From Ignavibacteria bacterium (lineage in GTDB: Bacteria; Bacteroidota; Ignavibacteria; Kapaibacteriales; Kapaibacteriaceae): DNA of 64,000 bases. The DNA is taken from NCBI GenBank assembly GCA_947495975.1, contig CANMBE010000013.1, positions 1 to 64,000 of the forward strand, given 5' to 3'. The notes beneath the pieces are model-generated. The model was not told the DNA's origin and ran no database searches. It saw nothing but the letters and a program-made list of their open reading frames with translations. Position numbers and translations under genes: made by a program. Positions 45,713-55,105 of this stretch are shown here, in pieces. Each line of letters begins with the position of its first letter. The stretch's first letter is position 1.

Positions 45713-48161
45713 CCTTGTAGGTGACGTCAGATTACCAATACACGACGTAGTTGGCGAGATACGCCAAACTCTGCGTGATACATTGACGTGCATTCTTGAA
45801 GCACCACCTGGCGCAGGGAAGACCACAATTGTCCCGTTGGCATTGCTCGATGAAGATTGGTGCGCGGGACAAAAGATTGTTGTGCTCGAACCACGAAGGC
45901 TAGCTGCAAAGGCTGCCGCTCGCAGGATGGCTTCTTTGCTTGGAGAGAAGGCAGGTGCCACGGTTGGGTATCGTATGCGCATGGAGAGTGCAATCGGTCC
46001 TACAACGCGGATTGAAGTTGTAACTGAAGGTGTGCTTACTCGACAACTAGCGCGCGACCCTTCGCTTAGTGGAATAGGTATCGTCATCTTCGATGAATTT
46101 CATGAGCGCTCACTTCATGCTGATACGGGGCTTGCCTTAACGCTAATGTCGCGCGCGATTCTGCGCCCCGATCTGCGCGTGATGATAATGTCGGCAACTC
46201 TTAGCTCCATGAATCTCTCCTCCATTTTGCCCGATGCAGGTATTGTAACCAGCCATGGGAAATCGTTTCCTGTGGATGTGCAATGGATGCGAAGTACATC
46301 GGACAAGCAAATCCATGAATTGATGGCCTTTGCAATTCGTGATGCAGTGTATGAAAGCACTGGCGATGTTTTATGCTTTCTTCCTGGACAAGGAGAGATA
46401 AGACGCACATGTGAACTGCTCCAGAAAAACGTACACGCGTTGAATGGTGCTGCCATACATATCCTTCATGGAGAACTCAGCGGTGAAGATCAGGATAACA
46501 TCTTACGTCCGCCAACATCTACACCACGCATTATACTCTCTACCGCCATCGCAGAAACATCCATCACTATTGATGGCGTGCGGACGGTAATTGATGGCGG
46601 ACGATCTCGTGAGCCCCGCTTCGATCCTCGATCAGGTATGTCTCATCTTACTACTGTATCAGTCTCTAAAGATGCCGCAGAACAACGCAGGGGGCGGGCC
46701 GGTCGCACCGCGCCTGGAACATGTGTACGGCTATGGACTGAACAAGAGCATCAGCATTTACCCGAGCGCAAGACTCCAGAGATTATGGTTGCAGACTGTG
46801 CACCCATGTTGCTGGAGATAGCTGCCTTTGGCGCGCACATCAATGATCTTAGGTGGTTAGACGTGCCGCCACCGGCGCACCTGTCGCAGGCGCGTGAGCT
46901 ATTGCGCGAACTCGATGCGCTACATGAAGATGACAGCATTACACCACACGGCAAAAATCTTCTGCGTTATGGGGTGCATCCGCGGGTTGCACACATGTTC
47001 GTGCGAGCATCTGAACTTGGTATCGATCACAGCATAGCATCGAGTGTTGCAGCTCTCATTGGTGAGCGAGACATCCTACGCGGCAGTCGTGATGCAGACA
47101 TACAGCGTCGCATTGAAGCCTGCATTGGCGCTCAAGATGCAGAAGCTGACAGAGGTGCAGTAGACGGCGCAAGAAGGCGGCGAGATCAATTCATGAGCGT
47201 GCACCTCAATCGTGCAGCGAAAGCAACGCAACACGCTGATAGTGTTGGCATTCTTGTTGCGCTCGCCTATCCAGACAGAATTGCACGTCGCAAGATCGAT
47301 GGCCGGTATCTCATGCGCAATGGACGGACGGCACGCCTTGCTCCTGGCGATATGCTGGGTCAACACGAGTGGCTTGCCGTGAGTGATCTCGATGGCTCTG
47401 GCACGGAACCGCGCATTGCGATGGCAGCCCTCATCAGTCAAGAATCTGTGCTCGCAACTTTTTCTGAGAACATTACTCTCAGAGCCGAGGCCGGTTGGAA
47501 TGATCGCGATGGGAAAATTGTTGCGCGTACAGTTCGTATGATTGGCGCCATTGTCTTAGATACCCAGCAAAATTCAAACATTGATGCCGATGAAATTGCC
47601 TCTGCATTTGCCCGCGTGATTGCTGAACGGGGCTTACGCGACCTCCCATGGTCGGATATGGCTACTCGACTACGTAACCGTGTGGTTTTTGCGCGCCACT
47701 TTGATGCAACAGCCGTACCTCTGTGGACGGACGAATCTCTTGCAGAGAGCATTGAGCAGTGGCTAGCCCCTTCACTGCGTGGCAAACGCACGTTGGGCGA
47801 CCTGCAAAAACTTGACCTTGCTGCGATTCTGCGCGAGAATCTCTCATACGAGCAGATTCGGAGGGTAGATACCGTTGCACCCGAGTTCTACCACCCTCCA
47901 AAGGGGCGCGAGGTGCCGATTGACTATTCCAATGTTGATAGACCCACAATTGCTGTTCGCCTGCAATTTATGTTTGGCGTAAAGAGGACGCCGCACGTAG
48001 CGATGGGCAATGTGCCCCTAACCATTGAGCTTCTGTCCCCTGCTGATCGGCCGCTTCAGGTTACACAAGATCTCGCTGGCTTCTGGCAGGGATCGTATGC
48101 CCATGTACGCAAAGAGATGAAGGGCCGGTATCCCAAGCATAACTGGCCTGAACATCCATAG
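45705..48161 (+). CDS. hrpB: ATP-dependent RNA helicase HrpB
   Basis: DEAH/DExH-type superfamily 2 helicase, 818 residues, cytoplasmic. Walker [20 protein letters not shown], motif [19 protein letters not shown], motif [10 protein letters not shown], motif [22 protein letters not shown] and [19 protein letters not shown], and the HrpB-specific C-terminal domain (ending [19 protein letters not shown], then [10 protein letters not shown]) are present. The C-terminal signature distinguishes it from HrpA. Cellular function is not well defined; mRNA processing is suggested in some bacteria. It overlaps gcvP. Confidence 0.94.
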   Translation: MSDLVGDVRLPIHDVVGEIRQTLRDTLTCILEAPPGAGKTTIVPLALLDEDWCAGQKIVVLEPRRLAAKAAARRMASLLGEKAGATVGYRMRMESAIGPTTRIEVVTEGVLTRQLARDPSLSGIGIVIFDEFHERSLHADTGLALTLMSRAILRPDLRVMIMSATLSSMNLSSILPDAGIVTSHGKSFPVDVQWMRSTSDKQIHELMAFAIRDAVYESTGDVLCFLPGQGEIRRTCELLQKNVHALNGAAIHILHGELSGEDQDNILRPPTSTPRIILSTAIAETSITIDGVRTVIDGGRSREPRFDPRSGMSHLTTVSVSKDAAEQRRGRAGRTAPGTCVRLWTEQEHQHLPERKTPEIMVADCAPMLLEIAAFGAHINDLRWLDVPPPAHLSQARELLRELDALHEDDSITPHGKNLLRYGVHPRVAHMFVRASELGIDHSIASSVAALIGERDILRGSRDADIQRRIEACIGAQDAEADRGAVDGARRRRDQFMSVHLNRAAKATQHADSVGILVALAYPDRIARRKIDGRYLMRNGRTARLAPGDMLGQHEWLAVSDLDGSGTEPRIAMAALISQESVLATFSENITLRAEAGWNDRDGKIVARTVRMIGAIVLDTQQNSNIDADEIASAFARVIAERGLRDLPWSDMATRLRNRVVFARHFDATAVPLWTDESLAESIEQWLAPSLRGKRTLGDLQKLDLAAILRENLSYEQIRRVDTVAPEFYHPPKGREVPIDYSNVDRPTIAVRLQFMFGVKRTPHVAMGNVPLTIELLSPADRPLQVTQDLAGFWQGSYAHVRKEMKGRYPKHNWPEHP

Positions 48162-48211
48162 CACGTATGGCAGTAGATTGCGGAACTTCAAAAAACACCT
48201 ACCGAACGTTA

Positions 48212-49399
48212 ATGCGCATAATCCTCGTCATCCTCCTGGCTTCGTCAACATTTGCAATGGCTCAACGACCGTTTCTCTTTCAGTCGCGCCTCAGCAATGG
48301 CCCCTCAGGCAAAGTCCACACACTTAAGGGCAGCCTCTATCTGTATGATACTGTAGCTTCTCGATCTTTTGATCATGGAGCTACATGGGAACCACTTTCA
48401 ACCCTCATTGGTAAAGTGTGTGCGATGTCTGATTTTACCTCCGACATTGCACTTACCGTAACACAAGATGTGTCAACGAATCTTGTTCGTTGCTTCTTCT
48501 CAACAAGCGGTTCAGCATGGATACAGTTTGATTCTCTTACGCTGGCCAACCAACCAATTCGGATTGCTGCCATTGGAGAGACATGGTTTCTTGCTACAGA
48601 TGCAGCAAAGATTTATGTATTCACAAGTAAGCTCGACTCAATTGATCTTGGAGATCTCAACATTATAGATCTTGTTGCACGAGGAACTGACCTTATTGCA
48701 AGCACAACAAAAGGTATACGAATATCTCGTGATGGCGGAAAAGTGTGGAGCAGCATCAATGGTGATGGCCTGGGAATTCTTCATGTTTCAGGTGACAACA
48801 TCTATGCAACGAGTGTGAATGGTGTAAAGAAAATCGATATTGCAAATAGACGTGTTGAGAATGTTGGAACGTGGGATTCACTTGCAATTGCTCCCGTCTC
48901 TGTAGACATTGATTCGTATCAAGGTGTGTTATACACCTTTGCACGTGGAGAGTCATACCAATTGTATGTATTGGAAGGCGACACGGTGTGGAAAGAAGTT
49001 GCCTATCATTTGCCTGGTACAACTGCAGCCATCAGCTCATCCGTGATGACGATGGATGCAGGATTTGTTGTCATCAACCATCAAATCACACAGGGCTTCA
49101 CTGATTCCTCTGGTGTGTATGCATACGATCTCAATGATTTCACTTCGGTAGATATCATAGAACTTCAAAGCAATGAGATGAAGCTTTCCATTTCAGGCAA
49201 TGGCTTTATTCTCAATTGTAATCGCGATGTTGAGGCACAGGTTGTCGTGATTGACGTACTTGGCCGAATTCTTGCCTCACAGAGTGTGGCATCAACTGTT
49301 GGAACATACATTCCAATGCCTGCAATGCAGAATGGATTCTTTGGAGTGATAGTCCGTTACAAAGACAATACCGTTCAGCGGGGACATTTCCTGTACTGA
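48212..49399 (+). CDS. secreted BNR-like repeat protein with T9SS-like C terminus
   Basis: 395 residues: signal peptide MRIILVILLASSTFAMAQ, then repeats of beta-propeller character including SFDHGATWEPL and RISRDGGKVWSSINGDG (BNR-type), and a C-terminal module (LSISGNGFILNCN to GHFLY) with the DVLGRILASQS pattern of T9SS sorting domains. The YPNPF motif is missing, so the sorting call is moderate. The frame is open from 48167, but the signal peptide starts at ATG 48212. It sits in the gcvP-hrpB run. No enzymatic role can be proposed. Confidence 0.75.
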   Translation: MRIILVILLASSTFAMAQRPFLFQSRLSNGPSGKVHTLKGSLYLYDTVASRSFDHGATWEPLSTLIGKVCAMSDFTSDIALTVTQDVSTNLVRCFFSTSGSAWIQFDSLTLANQPIRIAAIGETWFLATDAAKIYVFTSKLDSIDLGDLNIIDLVARGTDLIASTTKGIRISRDGGKVWSSINGDGLGILHVSGDNIYATSVNGVKKIDIANRRVENVGTWDSLAIAPVSVDIDSYQGVLYTFARGESYQLYVLEGDTVWKEVAYHLPGTTAAISSSVMTMDAGFVVINHQITQGFTDSSGVYAYDLNDFTSVDIIELQSNEMKLSISGNGFILNCNRDVEAQVVVIDVLGRILASQSVASTVGTYIPMPAMQNGFFGVIVRYKDNTVQRGHFLY

Positions 49400-49409
49400 G
49401 GCTTTGAAG

Positions 49410-49733
49410 ATGGCAAAAAATCCCGAACTACTCGTTCAGAAGCGCGTCATGACGCGCAAGCGCATCTACATCATTGGTGGGATGACGTTTATTGTGGTGG
49501 CGTTTATTCTGTTTTCACCATATGGGGTGATTACTCGATTGAATCTCGCTGGTGAGATAGTAGATCTAGAAAAAACATCAACTCGCATGCGAGCAACAGA
49601 AGATTCTTTGCGCAAGACAGTTGTTCGTCTTCAAACAGACAGTACAGAAATTGAACGACTTGCCCGCGAACGTTACGGCTATGTTCGGCCTGGTGAACTT
49701 GTATTTATTATCAAGCGAGACACTGCTCAATGA
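49410..49733 (+). CDS. FtsB/DivIC-type septum formation initiator
   Basis: 108 residues: a basic cytoplasmic start (KRVMTRKRIYIIGG), one membrane segment (MTFIVVAFILFSPYGVI), a periplasmic coiled coil (LAGEIVDLEKTSTRMRATED onward) and the conserved end ERLARERYGYVRPGELVFII, diagnostic of the FtsB/DivIC family, which links FtsL and the division septum. ATG at 49410 is preceded by GAGG at suitable distance; a TTG at 49404 would add two residues. Its stop overlaps the RidA start (ATGA). Division role is inferred from the family. Confidence 0.88.
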   Translation: MAKNPELLVQKRVMTRKRIYIIGGMTFIVVAFILFSPYGVITRLNLAGEIVDLEKTSTRMRATEDSLRKTVVRLQTDSTEIERLARERYGYVRPGELVFIIKRDTAQ

Positions 49734-50176
49734 GGCTCGTCGTTTCCGTAGTGGCTTTTATTCTGTTAACATCGTGTACAACAACGAGGACGTCAATGAT
49801 TCGCCCCTTTACCGCAGATGGAACTGCTCAAGCAATTGGTCCATATTCGCATGGTGTAGTGTGTTCTGGCTCCATGATCTTCCTCAGTGGTCAAATACCA
49901 CTGCGGGCAGATGGCACAATGGTAGAAGGCACTATTGAAGACCAAACTCGACAGATCTTTGCGAACATTCGCACAATACTTCTCTCGCAAGGGGCTTCAT
50001 TGAGTGACGTAGTAAAGACAACAGTCTTCCTTGCGGACATGAATGATTTTGCAGCTATGAACGGTGTGTATGCGAGCGAAATGGGCGAACATCGTCCAGC
50101 CCGCAGTGCAGTTGAAGTTAGTCGCCTGCCCAAGGATGCCAGATTGGAGATTGAGGTTATTGCATGCGTTCACTGA
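49730..50176 (+). CDS. RidA-family protein with lipoprotein signal
   Basis: 148 residues. RidA hydrolyses reactive enamines/imines arising from PLP enzymes. The body has the family landmarks AIGPYSHGVVCSGSMIFLSG, FANIRTILLSQGASLSDVVK, VFLADMNDFAAMN and HRPARSAVEVSRLPKDARLE with the catalytic Arg. Unlike cytoplasmic RidA, residues 1-16 form a lipoprotein signal (MRLVVSVVAFILLTSCTT), with the lipid-bearing Cys at 16. It would thus be membrane-anchored in the periplasm. Start and stop each overlap neighbouring genes, so the signal sequence is well supported by the ATGA junction. Confidence 0.88.
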   Translation: MRLVVSVVAFILLTSCTTTRTSMIRPFTADGTAQAIGPYSHGVVCSGSMIFLSGQIPLRADGTMVEGTIEDQTRQIFANIRTILLSQGASLSDVVKTTVFLADMNDFAAMNGVYASEMGEHRPARSAVEVSRLPKDARLEIEVIACVH

Positions 50177-50655
50177 GTATCCTGTTCATTCTCGTGATTG
50201 CATCGTGTGCAGCAATCGGGAAGGCGGATTCAGCAAAGCCTATGACGAAGAATCCCACCACCGCAGTGATCTATTCACTGTGTCTTCCAGGGTTGGGTCA
50301 GGCTTACACAGAGAACTTTTGGAAAGTGCCGCTCTTCACGGGAACAGCGATTGTAACAGGGTGGCTCTTCTTTAGAAACAACGCAGATTTCAACAATACA
50401 TCAGACCTGTACGATCAGGCGCGTGCCTCTGGGGCAAGCGCTGAAACAACAGCGCTGTTGCTACGCCAGCGAGAGGCATTTCGCGACAATCGCGACCTGT
50501 CAGGGGTGATCTTTCTCCTGGCTTACGGTCTGGCTGCCGTAGACGCTTACGTAGGAGCCCACCTCTACGACTTTGACGTGAGTGACGACGTTAGCATGGG
50601 CATTGGACCTACGAGGACACACCTGCTTGCTCTCAATATGAGCGTTTCGTTTTAG
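50164..50655 (+). CDS. DUF5683 family protein
   Basis: 163 residues with an N-terminal signal (MRSLSILFILVIASCAA, possibly a lipobox at Cys15) and two hydrophobic regions. The segment TTAVIYSLCLPGLGQAYTEN with FWKVPLFTG matches DUF5683, a family common in Bacteroidota-type genomes and typically outer-envelope associated. The function is unknown. It overlaps the end of the RidA gene by 13 bases and precedes the OmpA-like gene. Confidence 0.78.
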   Translation: MRSLSILFILVIASCAAIGKADSAKPMTKNPTTAVIYSLCLPGLGQAYTENFWKVPLFTGTAIVTGWLFFRNNADFNNTSDLYDQARASGASAETTALLLRQREAFRDNRDLSGVIFLLAYGLAAVDAYVGAHLYDFDVSDDVSMGIGPTRTHLLALNMSVSF

Positions 50656-50680
50656 TAAACTCAAGACAATACGTACTGCC

Positions 50681-50688
50681 TATCTTTG
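50681..50688 (+). promoter_or_regulatory. possible -7 box (TATCTTTG) of the OmpA-like gene
   Basis: TATCTTTG ends six bases before the ATG at 50694. If it functions as a -7 element, transcription would start at or near the start codon, giving a leaderless message. No -33 TTTG is evident. Confidence 0.4.
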
Positions 50689-50693
50689 CCGCC

Positions 50694-52595
50694 ATGCGAT
50701 TGCTCCTCTCCGTCCTGATTCTAGCCTCACTTGCAACTCATGCACAGACGTACACCGAAACACTTGGTCTGCGTATCAATGGTGGACTGATATTTAGTTC
50801 GCACAGCGGTGCGGTTCACAATACAACACAGATCATCGACTGCGGAGAACTTACATCCGGCAGTGGAATAGGTCCAGCATTTTCTGTCGGCATGGAATTT
50901 CCGTTTTTAAACTCCATTGGTATGGGTGTTGAACTCGGATATTCAAATCGCAGCGGCACGTTCTCTCGTGTGAATTCATATCCGATGCGCGATTCACTTA
51001 CGGGTAACGATGTTACCATGCTTACGGACTATGACTTTGAAGCGTCGTTGCATTACGTTGAAATTAAACCAAGCATTATCATCCCAATTATTGGTGTCTT
51101 CAATAAACGCACACTTGGGTTGAGCTTCGGACCCCGACTTTCCCTACCCGTTGCAAAGAGCTATGTGCAGCGCGAAACTGTTTCGTCGCCAAGCAATGCA
51201 GTTTTTATTGTCAATGGAAGTCGCACCCAAGAGCGCATTATTAGCGAGGGAGAACTCATTTCTCCTTCTTCAATGCTTTTTGGAATGTCGGCATCCTTAG
51301 AATCATTTATTCCTATCAGCAACAACATTTCAATCATTCCGCGGATATCGGCTGACTACTTCTTTACGGATGTGGTAACCGATGCCGAATGGAATCTTTT
51401 TGGAATACGAGCAGAGATTGGTATCCGCTGGTCCACTGGAAAAATGTCGCAAGCACAGGTGTTAGCGCCACCGCCGGTAGAAGTTGAAACCACTGCGGTA
51501 GTTGTTCCGCCACGCATTGCGTTGCAATTGTTTGGATTTACGGGAGAGGTTGTAACAGGAAATGAACTTCGTGCATCAACTCCTATTGTGAATGCAGTCT
51601 TTTTTGATAGCGCATCTGCCAACGTACCACTTTCATACCGCAGATCTCGTGATGGATCTACAGTGAGCGCAGACCCTGTTGAAGCACATGCATGGTTGCT
51701 ACAACGGATTGCTACTATCGTTGAAAGTAACCCAACTGCACGGATTGTTTTGGAAGGGGCTACAAGTGGCACAACAACAGAACCAGAAGGTATAGCGTTG
51801 GCGCAGCGTAGAGCAGAATCTGTTAAGAAGATACTTCTCGATATGGGCGTGCCAAGTTCTGCGATCACTGTCAAGAGTACGCTATTGCCACGCGTGTCTT
51901 CAAACAACGAGTTTGCGGGTGGACGAGAAGAGAACCGTCGTGTAGACATCGTCGTTCAAAACGCACCACTTCAGCGTTGGGTCTCAACAGAAGAATTTGC
52001 GATAGCACGTGGCACCATTAGCGTGCGCGCATTATACATGGGCGGTGCACCTTCATCACAGCCATCAATGATGACGCTCACAGTCAATGGCAGAGACACC
52101 ACAGTCCCGATTTCAAAAATCGAGAATGGGCTACCGTACGAAATGCCAATCTCACCAGCACAAGTCACTGCAACAGCATCAGTGATGGCATCAGCTGGTG
52201 GCACCATTGCGCAACGAGACACAGTGCTCAACGTCTCCGCCCTCACTCGGCGTACAATAACGTTACAGACCAATACCTTTGACGCCGTGTTGCGGTTTGA
52301 TTACAATAGTTCTGACTTATCAGATGACGTAAAGAACCTACTTCGTCAACTCGCCGAGCAGGTACCACCAAACAGCACCATCGTCATCGATGGTAGTGCC
52401 GATGTATTAGGCAGCGACCTCCGCAACAAAGTCTTGTCTCAAGAACGCGGAACAGGCACGGAACAGTTTATGACTTCGGTTGCCGTGCAAAAACTAAAGT
52501 ATCGCACATCAACGAGATCAGAAAAATTCAGCGATTCAACACCACAAGGACGATTTTTGAATCGCAGTATTCATGTACGGGTAGTTGCTGAGTGA
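50694..52595 (+). CDS. outer-membrane OmpA-like protein with two C-terminal OmpA-type regions
   Basis: 633 residues: signal peptide MRLLLSVLILASLATHAQ, an N-terminal beta-barrel-like domain (about 20-255), an OmpA-like peptidoglycan-binding region (about 340-425; RIVLEGATSGTTTEPEGIAL, AQRRAESVKKILLDMGVPSS, NRRVDIVVQ), an Ig-like stretch, and a second OmpA-like region near the C terminus (LRFDYNSSDLSDDVKNLL, IVIDGSADVLGSDLRNKVLS). The second lacks some usual residues. It should anchor outer membrane to peptidoglycan. Probably its own transcript, given the upstream box. It converges with the YbjN gene with eight bases between. Confidence 0.8.
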   Translation: MRLLLSVLILASLATHAQTYTETLGLRINGGLIFSSHSGAVHNTTQIIDCGELTSGSGIGPAFSVGMEFPFLNSIGMGVELGYSNRSGTFSRVNSYPMRDSLTGNDVTMLTDYDFEASLHYVEIKPSIIIPIIGVFNKRTLGLSFGPRLSLPVAKSYVQRETVSSPSNAVFIVNGSRTQERIISEGELISPSSMLFGMSASLESFIPISNNISIIPRISADYFFTDVVTDAEWNLFGIRAEIGIRWSTGKMSQAQVLAPPPVEVETTAVVVPPRIALQLFGFTGEVVTGNELRASTPIVNAVFFDSASANVPLSYRRSRDGSTVSADPVEAHAWLLQRIATIVESNPTARIVLEGATSGTTTEPEGIALAQRRAESVKKILLDMGVPSSAITVKSTLLPRVSSNNEFAGGREENRRVDIVVQNAPLQRWVSTEEFAIARGTISVRALYMGGAPSSQPSMMTLTVNGRDTTVPISKIENGLPYEMPISPAQVTATASVMASAGGTIAQRDTVLNVSALTRRTITLQTNTFDAVLRFDYNSSDLSDDVKNLLRQLAEQVPPNSTIVIDGSADVLGSDLRNKVLSQERGTGTEQFMTSVAVQKLKYRTSTRSEKFSDSTPQGRFLNRSIHVRVVAE

Positions 52596-52603
52596 GTGCC
52601 TTT

Positions 52604-53032
52604 TCAAGCGTCTGCGGTGCGCTTGCCCCCTGCCATCTTCACAATTTCATCATCGTAGTGGTCTGCAATAACAGCCACTGACGTAACAGCTGCTTCTAGT
52701 TCACTTGCACCGAGTTTGGAGCCCGGAAGTGAATACGTATAGATAATGGTATCGTCAAAGAGCAGACCGAATGCACCAAAGTGGAGTTCTGCATTTTTTC
52801 TAAGAAGCCAGTGGAGAAGCTCTAGCGTAATTGTAGCGCCTGAAACCACTTGTGCCATGATCTCCACCATGGAATCAGTTTCGGTAAAGCGGCGTACAAC
52901 CACGCCTACGCTCGATGAGCCGTGAGACAGGGCGTATGAGCCATCTTCAAAGTCGATTGTTTGTGGGAAGTGCTCTTTAAGAATTGTAGCAACGTTTGCA
53001 CGTGTTGCGTCCAAGATTGAATCCGGGGTCAT
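52604..53032 (-). CDS. YbjN / type III secretion chaperone-like fold protein
   Basis: 142 residues with the alpha-beta pattern of YbjN or CesT-like chaperones: FEDGSYALSHGSSSVGVVVR (strand pair), EIMAQVVSGATITLELLHWL, HFGAFGLLFDDTIIYTYSLP (strands) and a final helix ELEAAVTSVAVIADHYDDEI. No catalytic motif. ATG overlaps the PspA stop by four bases, so it is translationally coupled to it and may bind or regulate PspA. The fold assignment rests on pattern, not on an alignment. Confidence 0.65.
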   Translation of the reverse strand: MTPDSILDATRANVATILKEHFPQTIDFEDGSYALSHGSSSVGVVVRRFTETDSMVEIMAQVVSGATITLELLHWLLRKNAELHFGAFGLLFDDTIIYTYSLPGSKLGASELEAAVTSVAVIADHYDDEIVKMAGGKRTADA

Positions 53033-53724
53033 TTCGTATCTCCCGATGGGTCGCCTTCTGGCAACAGACCCATTTGCTTCTTTAGTGCTAGTAGATCAGC
53101 ATCAACCTGTCCGCTCGTTGCAAGCTGTTTAAATTCTTGGTCCAGATTTGTATTCTCACCAGCGAGTTGTTCAAACGCAACTGCTTCAGACTCGAGCTTT
53201 TCAATCTTACCTTCGAACTTGTCGAACTTCGAGAATGCATCGCTACCAACGCCCGAGAACGACTGTGCAATTTGCTTCTGTGCCTTTGCCGCTTGTGAGC
53301 GCGCAATCAGCGTGCTCTGACGCGAGCGTGCTTCATCTAGCTTGTGTTTCAGCGCATCGAGCTGCTCACGCATCTTGGCAGAAGTAGAGGTAGCCTGAGC
53401 AAAGACTGGTCCAAGGTCAGTCCAATTCTTTTCAGCAATTGCCTTCTTTTCCAATGCAGCTTTTGCAAGATCTTCGCGGTTTGCTTGCAATGCCTGCATG
53501 GCTTTTTGCTGCCAGTCAGCACTCAGTGCCTTTTCCTTAGCAATCTTACGCTCAAGACCTTTTTCATTGGCAATTGCATTCGCTACAGCAAGAGTAGTTT
53601 TATTGACAGACTCCTCCATCTCCAGCACCATTTGCTTGAGCATTTTTTCTGGGTCTTCCGCGTTATCTAGCGCGTCGTTTACATTTGACCTGAATATGTC
53701 TGAGATACGAGAGAACATGCTCAT
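53029..53724 (-). CDS. pspA: PspA/IM30 family envelope-stress protein
   Basis: 231 residues almost wholly alpha-helical and coiled-coil. It begins MSMFSRISDIFRSNVNDALD, the amphipathic first helix, followed by AEDPEKMLKQMVLEMEESVN and long charged heptads, as in PspA/Vipp1 (ESCRT-III-like membrane-remodelling proteins that act at the inner membrane under envelope stress). Length fits. No PspF, PspB or PspC is in the window; the coupled gene is the YbjN-like one. The start region faces recR divergently across about 50 bases. Confidence 0.9.
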   Translation of the reverse strand: MSMFSRISDIFRSNVNDALDNAEDPEKMLKQMVLEMEESVNKTTLAVANAIANEKGLERKIAKEKALSADWQQKAMQALQANREDLAKAALEKKAIAEKNWTDLGPVFAQATSTSAKMREQLDALKHKLDEARSRQSTLIARSQAAKAQKQIAQSFSGVGSDAFSKFDKFEGKIEKLESEAVAFEQLAGENTNLDQEFKQLATSGQVDADLLALKKQMGLLPEGDPSGDTK

Positions 53725-53777
53725 AGAACGAACCTTTCGAAATGTTAGCCAAAGTTACGATATCCGTATCTTCCTTC

Positions 53778-54371
53778 ATGCTTCCTTCTGACTCAATTGA
53801 ACGTGTTGTAGAGCTTTTCGCTTCGCTTCCAACTATTGGCAAAAAGACCGCTCGGCGCTTGGCATTCCATGTGCTTCGACAGCCAGCAGAGAATGTAGAG
53901 CAGTTTGCGCGTGCGTTAGTAGATATGCGCACGTACGTGCGTGAGTGCACGGTGTGTCACACGTTTACCGATACCGAGGTTTGTGGTATATGTGCGTCGT
54001 TAAAGCGCGACCCTCATGTAATCTGCGTTGTTGAACAGCCGTCGGACGTAATGGCGATTGAGCGCACCGGAGATTTTAGGGGACTCTACCATGTTTTGCA
54101 TGGAGCATTGAGCCCCTTAGACGGAATTGGTCCAGAGGACATCCGCATGCGAGAGCTCATTGCGCGGCTTGGCGTAGACATGCAGGAAGTAATTCTTGCC
54201 CTGAACCCGAATGTTGAGGGCGAAGTTACCACGCAGTATATCGCAAAGATGGCGTCGCCTCTGGGAGTGAAATTGACGCGCATTGCTCGTGGAGTGCCGA
54301 TGGGTTCAGACCTAGAGTTTGCCGACGATGCCACATTAGCGCGTGCATTTGAAGGTCGCGTACCGGTATGA
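53778..54371 (+). CDS. recR: recombination protein RecR
   Basis: 197 residues. RecR forms a ring clamp in the RecFOR pathway of gap repair and RecA loading. N-terminal helix-hairpin-helix LFASLPTIGKKTARRLAFHV, a zinc finger CTVCHTFTDTEVCGIC, the Toprim segment ICVVEQPSDVMAIERTGDFR and YHVLHGALSPLDGIGPED are all typical. ATG at 53778 (MLPSDSIERV) gives the family length; a start at 53742 would add residues overlapping the divergent promoter region. TATCTTCC at 53767-53774 may be a promoter box. The stop overlaps the methyltransferase start. Confidence 0.95.
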   Translation: MLPSDSIERVVELFASLPTIGKKTARRLAFHVLRQPAENVEQFARALVDMRTYVRECTVCHTFTDTEVCGICASLKRDPHVICVVEQPSDVMAIERTGDFRGLYHVLHGALSPLDGIGPEDIRMRELIARLGVDMQEVILALNPNVEGEVTTQYIAKMASPLGVKLTRIARGVPMGSDLEFADDATLARAFEGRVPV

Positions 54372-55105
54372 AGGCTGAGTGGTACACCTCCTGGTTTGAG
54401 TCGCCGTGGTATATGCGTCTCTATCGTCATCGCACCGAAGAAGAAGCACAAGAGGCAGTTGATCTTTTGCAGCGTGTGGCTGGCGTTCAGCCTGGCTCTC
54501 GGGTCTTAGACCTATGCTGTGGGTATGGACGTCATGCTCTTGCGTTAGCTGAACACGGATATGTTGTTACGGGGCTCGATAACTCCCACTATTTGATCGA
54601 TCGAGCACGCGAACTGTATCCGCATGAAAATGCCACGTACGTTGTTGGTGATATGCGAGGACCTTTTCCGGGAGGTCCATTCAATGCCATCGCAAATTTC
54701 TTCACAAGCTTTGGCTACTTTGATACACATGAAGAAAACGCAAAGGTTTTGCATGCCGTGCGAGAGAACCTTGTTGAGGGCGGAGTTTTTGTGATGGACT
54801 TTCTCAATGCAAATCTCATACGTCGCACCCTTGTTCCTGAGACGCTCACGATACTCGAGGGAGTGACCATTGTGCAAGAGCGATGGATTGATGGACCCTT
54901 TGTGCGCAAGCGTATAACCGTAAACAATCCCTGTTCCTATGAACAAGAATTTGAAGAGCGCGTATGGCTGTATGATCGCGCAACGCTAGCAGAGATGTGT
55001 AACGAGGCCAAGCTACGTGTGAAGTCTGTCCACGGTACATATGGCGGTACTCCTTTTGATGAAAAGGATTCCCCGCGTTGCATTCTTGTTGCAGAAGCGC
55101 TATGA
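54368..55105 (+). CDS. class I SAM-dependent methyltransferase
   Basis: 245 residues. SAM-binding motif I VLDLCCGYGRHALALAEHGY, with motif II GLDNSHYLIDRARELYPHEN and motif III region FNAIANFFTSFGYFDTHEEN, show a small-molecule-type methyltransferase (Methyltransf_25-like). The substrate is unknown; the FGYFDTHEE segment is common in a group of uncharacterised enzymes. The start overlaps recR and the stop overlaps the next lipoprotein gene, each by four bases. Confidence 0.85.
   Translation: MKAEWYTSWFESPWYMRLYRHRTEEEAQEAVDLLQRVAGVQPGSRVLDLCCGYGRHALALAEHGYVVTGLDNSHYLIDRARELYPHENATYVVGDMRGPFPGGPFNAIANFFTSFGYFDTHEENAKVLHAVRENLVEGGVFVMDFLNANLIRRTLVPETLTILEGVTIVQERWIDGPFVRKRITVNNPCSYEQEFEERVWLYDRATLAEMCNEAKLRVKSVHGTYGGTPFDEKDSPRCILVAEAL

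Noticed and set aside
45458-46087. 209-codon open frame on the minus strand
   Set aside because: Antisense to the gcvP end and hrpB start; no signal, motif or ribosome site.
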